From the NCBI RefSeq assembly GCF_001949145.1, contig NW_019091629.1, positions 364,231 to 428,230 on the forward strand: a stretch of 64,000 bases of DNA, written 5' to 3'. The notes below the pieces were generated by a model that was not told the DNA's origin, made no database searches, and was given only the letters and a program-made list of their open reading frames with translations. A program made the translations under genes and the position numbers. How positions within the stretch are numbered: the stretch's first letter is position 1; every line of letters starts with the position of its first letter. Origin of the DNA: Acanthaster planci. Its lineage: Eukaryota > Echinodermata > Asteroidea > Valvatida > Acanthasteridae. Below, piece by piece: positions 1-11,700 of the stretch.

Positions 1-3000
1 TAAGTGTGTCAAACAGCACAGGGACAAACTAAAACATGATAGCATATGAGACGTCCCATCATGTGACCCCTGGCTTGGCGATGACCCAAGGTCAAATGCC
101 AAGTCCCTCTCATGGTGGAGACTCTCCTCTGAGATGTGGGACCAGTTACAGGTTTTGGATTACCCGTTGGATCATTAACAATGTTAGCATCAATCTGTCC
201 GTTCACAAGTACAATAGGAGTTCGGAGGTATGATCTCGCCATCCTTTTTTTATTCTTGTCAACAGAATTCAAAAAAAGCACATGGAGGGAAAGGAAAATG
301 CACACCAACAAAATTGGACAAAAATACCCGATAAGGATGCAAAGTGTTGGCCTCATGTAACTGTCATTTCTAGCTGATGCCTGCTGCATTATTGGGTACC
401 TGAACTGCTTTGTTCACATTTTTGTGAGTTAGATCAAAGAAATTAATTAATCTCATATGTGATCTTCCATTCAATCGGATATTCAGTTTTGTACAATACC
501 TGAATAAATCCCAGTGATAGGAGTGATGTGTCATCGATCATGTACCATTGGGTTATTCGTTATATTCAGTGGTACGACTGTCAACTATGCCTGTTAGACA
601 GATAGCTGGAGTATTGTACACGCTCTTCTCATAGGCAAAGGGGTGCTGTCCTACGACCCTGCACACAAATACCAGTTGCTTCTCGTATACTTGAAAACCA
701 CTTATCTCGTTTTTACACAAAGCTGAGAAAGAAACATGGGACTTGTACATTGTATGTAAAGAGGATTTATTCAGGCTTGTATAAAACAATGTTTCACATT
801 CATGCAATGGGAAGAAAATGTTCATTGGTAACAGATGGAATCTTCTATGCCACTCAGCTCAGCCACATTCAATCTATCACCTCGTGAAATTCTTTTTTAA
901 TCATAATGCTCATTATTACATGTCAATATTCATCATATGTGTAATGTTATATGAATTTACACAAAAGCCCAAAGAAAATTAAAATGTGCATACTTATGTG
1001 ATGTCTACCTCGTAGGCTAGGAGTCGAACTGATGCTCTGTGTAAAGTAGAAGTTTATACCATAATAAGAAAAACTGGAAGGAAAAGGATATTTTGATGCC
1101 CTTATTGTCGGCATGTTCATAAGCTGTCTGTAAGTTTACCTTACCTTGGAATGAGCTTTTTTAATGCAGATAAGAAGTTAGTTTTCTTTTTTATTTCATT
1201 GATTTTCACCTCTGAACACTTGGTTTCGAAAATAAATATTTGAATGTTTGACAATTGATCAGATCCCCCCCCCGTTTCTTTTACCGTGGTCCCCTTTGAG
1301 AGATGCTGATTACTTGTTCCTGGGAAGCTACTACGCGTCATTTTACTTCCTGGTTCATGAAGTAATTGCGGTGCTTCTGTCACAAGCGAACAGAGACTAA
1401 AGGGGCCCCCTGAGTCCCGAGTCAAGTTAATATTTATCTCCCTCTCAGAAAAAGTTGTTTTTAAGCAGAGCCGTAAGGGTGTTTAATAATCAGTTCAGTA
1501 ATTTGGGCTAGAGTGGGAGTGTTTAATTGCACAGGATCTTGAGTTGGGATGTTTCAAGGAGCGTCCTTGAAATTCACGTGGCACCACAGTTCATGATACT
1601 TTGAATTTTATTCATTAAATATTCATTGTTCCCGTAGTTCATTGTTCCTGTAGTTTTCCCATAATTTTTCTATCAACTGCTTTTGTAGTCGTTTAAATGT
1701 AAAACATGCAAATAAAGACAGATAGCAAGAGATCACGTCGAGCTTGCATAAGCTTTACAATTTATTTCACAATACTCTGTTATTGGTACATGCAGTTTGC
1801 ATTACAGATTTCATGGTCATTGGACACTTCCCAAATAAAGTTTCTGGAGTTTTCTTTAGGGGTATTGCTAACCGTTTATAATTCATCATTGACTGAACTG
1901 AGTTCACTTCAATACTACACCCTTCACTGTTGAAGGGCAGAGGGTTATTTTGTCAGTAGACCACTTTACATCCATTCATAGTTTCATGCACTACATGACT
2001 TATATCGACTGATTCCGGATGACCTGCACTTCCAGTTGATGGTTTAGGTTTGTTGAAAGTCCACTGAATCAACGGCTCGGTCTGTACCCGATCGACGATT
2101 CATTGGTTGATGAATGCGTTATTTATTTCTGATTCCGTCGTCAACTTTCGTTGAGTTTTCTTTTTGCTGATTCTGTCATGGCATCTTGCAAGAAGTGGAT
2201 CGGGTCATTCATGTCAAGTGGTTTAGTTCTCAGAATTGTAACTGATGAATTTTTTTTTTCTTGGTTAAGAAATCCAAGGAGTCTTTTAAGAACAAAGGAG
2301 CCTGACAATAGTTTTTTCTTATACAGGAATAACTATCAAAAAGTCGCAGTTAAAGCTGATTAAAAGAGTCGTAAGACTTTACCTATGTATACTGCAAATG
2401 GCTGTGGGCCTACATCGAGGAATCATCGAGCACCATACACGAGTCACTAGTGATACCAAGGCAGACGAGGCCTCACAAAATTACCTTCCATTTTTTCTCT
2501 GAACCCTGTGAAACAGGAGATCACAAAAATGCCCCAAACCACAAGCATTTTCGCAAGTACAAAATCTCCTCATGCAAACAAGTCATTTGCAAATCGTATC
2601 ACCGTGAAAGACCAAGTCGCTGGACCGCCGTTTACAAATCACCCTTACTTGTTGCACGTCGAATGTTAGCAACACTTGCGTCAATTATTGATATATTGAT
2701 ACACAGTTACAATTTATTAAAGTCTGCTTACGAAGTACAAAAGTTGCACCATTTGAGAGAAGGCATTGCGCTTTTGAAGCTAAAGCATTACACGTCAATT
2801 GGGAAAATACAAGTCGCCGTACAAAGGTATAAAAAACTTTTTTTTTTATGATTCCAACTTTGACCAAGTTGTATACACATATACAAATGGCCAACGAAGA
2901 TTTCACCTATACTCGAAAATTGTCTATTTCATAGACCATACTGGACAGGTACATCTATTAGTTATTGCACAAAACGTTTTGTTAAGTTTTATGTTTTTTT

Positions 3001-5224
3001 ATAATGTGATGCAGCATTGAAAAAGGCTTAGAAGTGTAAAAATGACTAATTTAGGTCTACGCTGTGAATACTCTTCTGGGACTAAATATGAACTGGTAGC
3101 AGATATGTTATTTTGTGCTGACAAAATTATTAGCGTCTCGGAGCCCACTTACAAACGATGCATTTGAAAATGGTGCGTATTTTGCATTGCTAGCAGTACG
3201 GCACATCCAGCAAATATTGACCTTTTTTATAAAGGACACATTAAATTGCTATTGTTTACCTTCTTTAGTTACAACAGTTACTTATACGGAAGAGAATTAT
3301 CAGATTATACGATCATTTGGATTGAATACTTCTTTACATCTTCAGTGTGGAGCCGCGACTGGAGCCAGCCTCATTATTCAATCCAATTTCGCTAATTGGG
3401 TACATCTCGTAGCTATTCAATTTGGCTCCAGTCCTATTGCACAAATACTATTTCCACATCGCAAGCCTATTAAACTGCTGAAGTGGTATAACTGATTTAT
3501 TTTTTCACGTTCATCATAACAAGCCTTTACTGTACATCTCTGCACTGTTTCGATTCATCCTCTACCCACTATGACATAAATAATACATCAAAATCTACAT
3601 GTACCTCTTTGGTATTTATCTATATGTGAAATGCATACAGTCTAAAACAAAAGTTCATTTTGATAGAAAAGCAAATTTCTATTAGGTTGAACTTGATTTA
3701 TGTTTGAAATTGTTTTTTTTTAATTATTATTTTTTTGGTTTTTTTCACATCACCATGTTAAACTTTGCTGAAGCAAACTGCGAAGCTTCTTCGTTTACTT
3801 GAAACTCCTTTTTTTCAGTAATCCTGTTTTACAGTCCAAAGCTTTTCACTATAATTACAATAATTTGGCACGGGCTCGAAACCCTCATGTAAACAGCAAG
3901 TTTTGTAAACTCGACAGTCTAATAAGAACATCGTGCCTCTTTCTTGGTCATTTTGTTTGAAAACTGTCTACTGACTTATGTAATCGTTGCAGCATACTGC
4001 AGTGTGCATTCAAGACGAAGATGTAATTGTTCATCTGAATGTTTATTTCAATTAAAATTGTATAATTATTAACTGTTTGTCCATAAAGATATGCACAGGT
4101 ACTTTATTCTACTATACAAACACGTACGGAATCCTTTAGCACAATATTACACTGACTCCCAAACTTACAGAATAGTTACCACATTGTTGACTTTTATACA
4201 CTAAATTAGTGACCATTGTTTCTCACAAATTTTGACACTATAGACAAAACAGTGTCATGCTCGTCACGCGTTACTACGATTTATGCAGCTGTACTCTAAA
4301 TTCAAATCGACTTCCACAAGACATTGTTTTAGAAAGTACGAAGTTCTAGACGGTAACTTTGGGTTACCTCACTTTTTAAAACTTTGACGTTTCATACCCA
4401 TAAACAGTGAATGAAGTGACGCTCTGATCTAGCTAGCGAGTCAGAACCAATAAGAGTGCAATAATGCTGTCACAACGCACGCTACTTTTATTTCTCAAGC
4501 CTGCTCACAACATTTTTGTTACGCTTTAGATCAAACTCAGCGGGGGTGTCACTCCAAATCTCTTAAATCTACAACTGTCCAAACAGAATGTATTGAAAGT
4601 ACTACTCTCCAAACAAGGAACTCAATTCATACATGTGTACTGTGATTTATGTACAATATTGAACGAGGTTATTGCCTTCAGATACACAATCTTAGTTCAG
4701 CCCATTATAGACTCCAACACCTCCGACGAAACACCAATATTATTGCTCTGTTACTTTTTTTTGTATTTGTGTTCTTGGAGAAGTTTGCTTAGCACAGATA
4801 AATCAAACAAGGCCCATTTTACTGCCAACGATAAGAAATCGCTTGCTATAGTTCAGATCTAATAGTGCATGTACACCAAGTTTCTGTGGAGGTTCTCAAA
4901 TGCTGTTTCGACCCTATAGTTCCACAGGAGTGGGGAGCTGTTATAACATAGAGCAAGGTTAAAAACGAACTCTAACCGCCAAACGGAGTGACGCATCCGG
5001 GGGGAGGGCAAAATGGATTTTCTAAAAATGACTTTCCAATTTTTTTTTCATGCACAAAAGAATTCTCATCAACTCCCAGCTCGAAATGTGGGGTAGTACT
5101 GTTTGTGAAATGCTGGCGCTTTCAATTCTTTTTTAAAAAAAGCAACGCGTCTTCGGGGGATTAAGCCCCGACCACGACCCCCTCTTCCGCGGATACGTCA
5201 CTCCCTTGAGCCCCCTAGATTCAT
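1..5224. other. No gene recognised; 3' flank of the EFCC1-like gene
   Basis: AT-rich sequence with short T and C runs (for example 1267-1274 and 3715-3736). Open frames are short and lack codon-like composition or splice partners. The only item of note is the possible EFCC1 polyadenylation hexamer at 4487-4492. Confidence 0.6.
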
Positions 5225-5402
5225 CAATACGGCCGTTTCACAATAGTGCGCCACCAAGAGTTTCCAACGCGTTGGCCAATCAAAATGTGCCAAAGTTGTC
5301 GACCCAATGCGCGTTTAGAAAGGGTCGACAAATTTCGAGTGATGTGATTGGCCAACGTGTTGCAAACTCTTGGTGGCGCCCTACTATGAAACGGCCGTAT
5401 TG
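5225..5402. mobile_element. Palindromic MITE, copy 1 (about 57 bp inverted arms)
   Basis: The left arm starts CAATACGGCCGTTTCA, and the right arm is its imperfect reverse complement ending TGAAACGGCCGTATTG. The arms share GCGCCACCAAGAGTTT and CGTTGGCCAATCA. The element lies 20 bp beyond the EFCC1-like stop codon. Confidence 0.85.
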
Positions 5403-5421
5403 GGATTCTCCGCGTCCACTC

Positions 5422-5747
5422 TTACACGTCCAGTGTTGGGCTCTCAGCGTAGCCGTTGCACATCATCATGCCTTCCACGTCCTCCGTCGAGGCTGATGAC
5501 GTCGACGGCGCGCCTCTGCAGACCTTCTTGGCCGTGCTGTCCAACTGGTAGAAGTCCGTGCTAAGCCTCGAGCTCCGGCCCGCCGGGGAGGACACAGCGG
5601 CCGACGCCGATGACCGCCGCTGCATGAGGGGGCTGTTCGGGGTCGACTGGGTGCCTCTGAGCCCCGACCGTGGCCCGCTGAATCGAAGAAGATCGTGATG
5701 CATTAACTGCTTATGTAGAAAGTTCAGAAAGTTTCTCACCTCGTTCT
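5422..5747 (-). CDS. EFCC1: EFCC1-like exon 6 (C-terminus and stop)
   Basis: A long pyrimidine tract and TTAACAG precede the exon. It encodes ENEVRNFLNFLHKQLMHHD, then a basic Ser-rich tail, and stops with TAA at 5424-5422. A palindromic MITE begins only 20 bp past the stop, so it would lie in the 3' UTR. A possible polyadenylation hexamer (TTTATT on the plus strand) is at 4487-4492. Confidence 0.72.
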
Positions 5748-8700
5748 CTGTTAAAAAAAAAAGGGAAAAATTGATTTTAACTGGTTCCATAATATATCGA
5801 GCCAACTGTGCCGTAAATCCCTGGAGGTTAATTATTATACTTTCTTGATTGTCAACAACAGTCACCCTTTACATTACGAATACGCTTCTATAGTATTAAT
5901 AAAAGCACTGATGTAACAGGTATTGCTTTTCTTAGAGAGCTTTTTGGTGAATCATCCGAAATACTACACAAATTAACCACTGTTGAGATCTATCCGTGGG
6001 CATGCCGCATTTTTCTTGGCGGGGGGGGGGTGGGGCGCTTATCAGCAGACAAACCATCAAGCTGAAGGGGTCAACTCCGAGGTATTTTCAAGCAAATTGG
6101 TGATGTAGGCCCTTTCTTCCTTTTTTTGTGTCCTTCCCGTTCCTTTCTTTTTTTCTTTCTTTTTTTCTATTTCATTTTTTTCCCATGCGGTGTACCAAGT
6201 TTGCATCTCCCCACCATTGCGACACCTTTGGATCTGTCTACTTTTCGAAGCTGTTTACCTGAGTCTGATCTACAGTTGTCTTGGAGGCACACTTCCAACG
6301 TGTCCATGAGGATCTTGCCGGCTGACCGACGGGACAGATTCTGAGACGAAAATAAGACAACAAACGATGACTGAATTTATAATCCTTGTCCGAAACCCTT
6401 CGCTCTTCGTGCTCAATCACAATAGCGATCTGCACTTGTTAGGCTCTAACGTGTACACACAGGTTTCTTGTTCTGACTGGAGAGAGGCATCAAGAAGCTT
6501 ATAAAACAAATTAGTTTAGAAAAGATAATGTCTGTCATTTATATCGTATCTGACTTTAATTTGTTAAGTCCCAGACTGTGTTTTCTTTTTTAAAACATTA
6601 ATTTTTGTTCACTTTTTGTCTATTTTTCTGGAGCAGTATGCATTGTTTGATGGGAAGGGGAAACATTGACTGACTAAAACTTAGCACAGTTGAGAAGGCT
6701 GGAGTCTGTAAAGTAGGTGCACCAAGCAGGGGCTAGCAACTGGGGTGTAGGGGTGCGGTCCCCCAACCCCAATAACTAATTCCTGTCAGCAAATCGAGCT
6801 TCGGTGGACAAATGAATCCAAGGATGGTACATAAGCAATACACGTTGGCCCTCGGCATTTCTCATGAAGCATGAAATATAGCGTACCCTGGATTTCCATT
6901 TTACACGACACGAGGTTGGCGAACAAGTTACAAGTCGGCAAATTGACTCCGGCACCTCCCCCCCCCAAAAAAAATGCCTTCGCTATGCCCTTGGCACCAA
7001 AGCCACTAAGGGCGTTTCGGTAATTTCATTCACACAACATTTTGGTTTATACCACATAGCTCGGCCAACTGAAATTCTTCTACCGTTTAGCCTCCCTTAC
7101 ATTTCTAGAAGATCGATACGCATCTATTTTGACCCCAAAATGCAACCCGCGGCACCCGACCAGCTGTGCGTACGTCGCGCCCCAGGTCCTGATGAATGAT
7201 ACCCACGATCCACCTTGAGAGGGCGTACTACATCGCGACAGTACATGTAGATATCTCTACTGAGCTGAAGATGGCGGCGGGTGCACATATACGTGCCCGT
7301 CATGTAATCGCATGCAAGTGTTGTTGCATAGAAAATCGGCCAGAAGAGGAAGATCTGCTGCGTATGCAGGTTGGCATTATATGTCTGCTTATGCTTAAGT
7401 AAAATCAACGTGCATATTTATGCTATTATCACACTCACAGTTTGATTAAAGGCCAGTAGTCTGAAGTGTAGGGCCTTAACACTTCGTGCAGTACAACTTC
7501 ATGAACTTGTACAAGGACATACATGTACATGTACGTGGGGCAGCAGGGAGTCCAGCGAAACGGCACCTCTGAAGTCTATATCTGGATGCGTGTAAAAGTG
7601 TTTGTTTTCAATCAACGATTTCTGCCCTTTTTGTGCACCAAGTTCTATATTTTGAAAAGCAGTTGTGCTGTAAAAGGACCGAAATTTGTGTTTGTACCAT
7701 TTATTATCTGATTACATGTATGTCTGTTTGTGTCGAGTTTTGGGTGTAGGCCTAAGCTAAATTACCGGTATCATGAAAAAATGTAAGATCAGAGCCTCTT
7801 ATAGTTACACTGTGCCAAAAAACTGTGGGCGGCCATCTTTGTTTGTTGTCATGTGACATAGTCTCGTCTAAGCCTAATGTCTCGCGAAACTCGACCAGGT
7901 TTGGAATGATGATGTCATCATCTTGTAGAGCTTAAAATACTCTTTCATTTGATGTACATGTATGACTCAAGGCATTTGATTAAAGCACCATCAAGCCTTG
8001 TTTTGGTTTGTGAAGACTACAAAAAGGTAATGAAAAATGTGCATTTTTCTGTTGAAAATTCCCCAAAACATGTATAAGTAGTTGGTGAAACGTATATAAA
8101 ACAATGTTTATTTGGAAGCTTAGAATTTCAGGAAGAAAAGGAAATATTTTTGGTAAAAAATCGATGTGGAACTGGTGCCGAACAGCCCTTTTGTATTTGG
8201 TGTATGCATGTGGATCAGATTGATGGATGGTGCACGGGGAGCAAGATGCAAATACATGTAACAAGTGCATAAACCACACATGTTGTTTCAATCAAATGTT
8301 ATCAAAAGACCCTAACACCACACACAGACTTAAAATGACACCTGACAGACTTGTTCCCCTAGTTTTGTAACTATTTATTGATGAATAAAAAAAATCACAT
8401 CAAAACTATGCTTCTGTGATCTTTCACACATCACTAAAAATTTCAAGCCCAACTCAACTGTCCTGTTACTGTATCCATGTACATGTATCCTGTGTTATTA
8501 TTGATAAAGTTTTCCGTAAAAAAAAGGTATTTTTACTTTACACTTCCTCTGTGACTTAACTACAGATCTTTGTCCAACTCTGGCATGTCTGGAAGTGGAA
8601 CAGATGAGGATCAAGATTCCATGTGGTTCAAATACGTTGATGAAAATTAAACTTGTGTCCATCCCCAAAAAGTGACAGACTAATTTCACCTAATTTTAAC

Positions 8701-11700
8701 CAAAAAAAATCCCATAACTCCACTATACTTAAAGCTATTGAGCTAAATTTATACCATTCAAGCTCTTTTGAAATTCTCCTTCCAATGAAACTAAATTTGT
8801 GGGGGTCAAACAAAAGATCTGAAAATGCCGGACTCCCTACGATTTTAACTTCCATAAACACAGTTTAGACTATTTTGATTATCCCAACTTACTCTGCCAT
8901 CATAATACATGACTTTGTATAAGAAAATATCATATGTACATCCTTTCTTGGTTAGGTTAGATGTCTGCTGGGGAGGTTTATTTCCCTTATGTATCTCACT
9001 GTATATCTCATTAAAATGGTGAAATTCACAATAATTTGCCCATCTACGCCACAGAAAATTGCCAGCTTGCACTCACTCTATCGTTGTCAGCAGCATGACA
9101 ACTTGACTAATCGGAACACGACTCCTATCTTGTTCTTGTTTGTTTTCCTGTCACCTGCAAATGAAAGCCACACTGTGATTGGTCACTGGCACAGAGATAA
9201 TTGGGCCAATCATAGCGCGGCTTTCATTTGCGGATGACAGAAAAAGAACAATGCTGAAAGTAGTGGGGGAAAGAATCAATGTCGTAACGAATGGCGGTGT
9301 CGGCATAACAGCATAGAGATGAAAACGTCTCAGTCGGGAACAATTGGGGAACAGTGCTGAAATAGCAATCTGTTTGGGTGAGTGAAGCTCTATGAGAAAT
9401 ATGGGCCTCATAGCAAGCTTTTTCAGGAACATGTAGTCTCCACTTTCTTCAATTTTTTTGTGTAAGGTCAGGGAATGTAGACTTAAATCTGTAAAAAAAG
9501 ACATAAATCTGTTTGCTTGCCCTGCGCTACATGTATCTGCGGCTTAATTCCCCTCAGATGGAATGACCGAATTTGGCCTCATATCTCGTGTGTTTATCAC
9601 CCCCACAGGATGTCCTGCCTGACCAGTATCTCCACAAGGTCTGCTCCTTTCAGGAGGATACGGTGCCAGGTGGTTGGTCAGCTGAACTCCGACTGGCCGA
9701 ATCTACTGAGAGAGGGGCTCAACTGTGGCTGGCCAGATACCAGGACAAGTCCATGACCGTCATGCGTGTGCATAGAACCTTTGGCTACGATGTGACAACA
9801 CCACGTATAAATCTTTTCAAGGTTTGTGGGTGTTAAATCTTTTTAAGGTTTGTGGGTGTTAAATCTTTTCAAGGTTTTTGGGTGTCATTTTGTTTGATTC
9901 TTTTAGCACATGGTAATTCCATGGATATTCAATAAAATTCTGTTAACCTGTCTTGTTCTGAAGTCCACACAAAGACAGCAAGTTGGCACACGCTGGTTTC
10001 TAGTTATATGGTCTCAGGTGGCATGTGGCCCAGTGGTTAGGGTTTGTAGCTTCTGATCATAGGGTCAGGGGTTCAAATCCAATTGGTAGCAGCATGTTGT
10101 GACCTTGGGCAAGTCACTTTACCCTCATGTGCCTCTCTCCGCCCAGGAGTAAATGGGTACCTGTGAGGGCAGATGTGGTTATGTTTAGCCGTTTGTGCCG
10201 GATATGGCAGCATCAGGCTAGTATACTCCCTAGGGAGCTGAGATGGTTTCAGGAATGTCTAGATTATGTGATCCCAATGTGCAGGGATAATGATTATAGG
10301 GGTGTATGTAGCAGGTGAGCGCCTGGTAGCAGGTGAGCGCCTGGTATTAGGCGGATGTGTACGTTTTATAAGTGTCTATTATTATATGTCTTATTATCAC
10401 TCAGAATTTTTATAAAACTGTGTCCAGTGCCGATTCGCCAGTGGCATTCACGATTCTGCCCAGCCTTTCTGTTTGCCACTGCTGACCTGAGCCAATTTCA
10501 GCGACTGAATATTCAAACATTTGCAGACGTTCCACTTGATCAATATGAGTCCAAATTCCTGTCTGAAGGAGAAGAAAATTATGCATGTTTGTGTAATGTC
10601 TGCCCCGTTGAATTTCAGGACAGCAGTCCATCCCCTAGTTATTAGAAGGAGGCTGGGAGTCTAACTCATGTTTGGTCCATATTGGTGATTTATTCCCTTT
10701 ACCTTAACAAGATCACTCACCGCAAAAAGTGGAGGAAGAAAAATCTTGAAGGAGAAGTAATGTTTGGACTTACTATTGGGCATGTGCATCTTCTGCCTTT
10801 AAAGTCACTGGTAACGCGTTCAAATATGCTTTCAGAATGCAATTTTTATTTCCCTTTCAGTTCCATTCATTTTCACATCCAAGTCATTTCAAAAAAATAT
10901 TTGAATACTCCATAATTGATTAAACATTTACATATTCTACTAATTTGCACAGCTCTTCTGTCTGCACAGATCCCAGCCCACACAATGTAGACCCCATCAC
11001 AAAACCGTTTTATTTTCGAATGCTCTGAGTGCACTGGACTATTTTTTGGAACCATTACAGAAATCCTACCGATGCCACCATAATACGAGAAGCAGGGTAA
11101 AGAAGCTGAGCTTGAAAGGCACAGACTGTGTCAGCTGCATGACAATTACTGTGAAGAGAGTCGGAAAACTAACCAGAAAAAGCAGGTGAGACCAAACACG
11201 GATGTTTGAATAGACCATTGGTTGTTTGTATGATGACACTGAGTTGTGTACTCTTGTCTTTGCTGTCAGTTTATAAGGAATATATTCCGTTCAGAAAGTT
11301 GGAGTAAATCTTTAACCATGGTCAACAATTCATCATGTATAAGTGGTAATTCAGTGTGTTAGCATTTACTTGTAAAATGCAGCCACTTACCACAGCTGTT
11401 GAAATGAACATTTTCGTGATTAAGTAAGGTGTACAGCCTCAGACTTCAGCTACCGGCCACTGCCAGACCTAACAGAGACATTGCTCAATAACATTAGCTC
11501 TGATACGGGCATTTCAAAGTACAGAGCACCACCAAGAGGCTGTCTAGGAAGCCATATTTTCAAGTTCACTGTCGACTAAAACCATGGCATTTATTTAGAG
11601 GTATTTATCAGGTTTTTTTTAGTTTGGAGGTAAAGGAACAGCATTTTGCCATCTCACAAAAAGCTATCACTACCTTTATAAATGAAAACTGATACTGAAT

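Noticed and set aside
3115-3495. 126-codon plus-strand frame
   Set aside because: Begins with a non-ATG codon and has no recognisable domain or exon partners.
5206-5496. Frames across the MITE at 5.2 kb, with a similar frame at 55.8 kb, as a small gene family
   Set aside because: The similarity comes from the palindromic DNA element itself, and both strands are open because the element is inverted on itself.
10018-10090. Functional tRNA gene
   Set aside because: Box A and box B are present but no cloverleaf can be completed, and a second copy with the same long body shows it is a SINE head.
10355-10645. Open frame in the first MULE/SWIM intron as an extra exon
   Set aside because: Exons 9609-9821 and 11061-11185 already join at phase 0 with family-typical sequence, and this frame has no matching splice sites or motifs.
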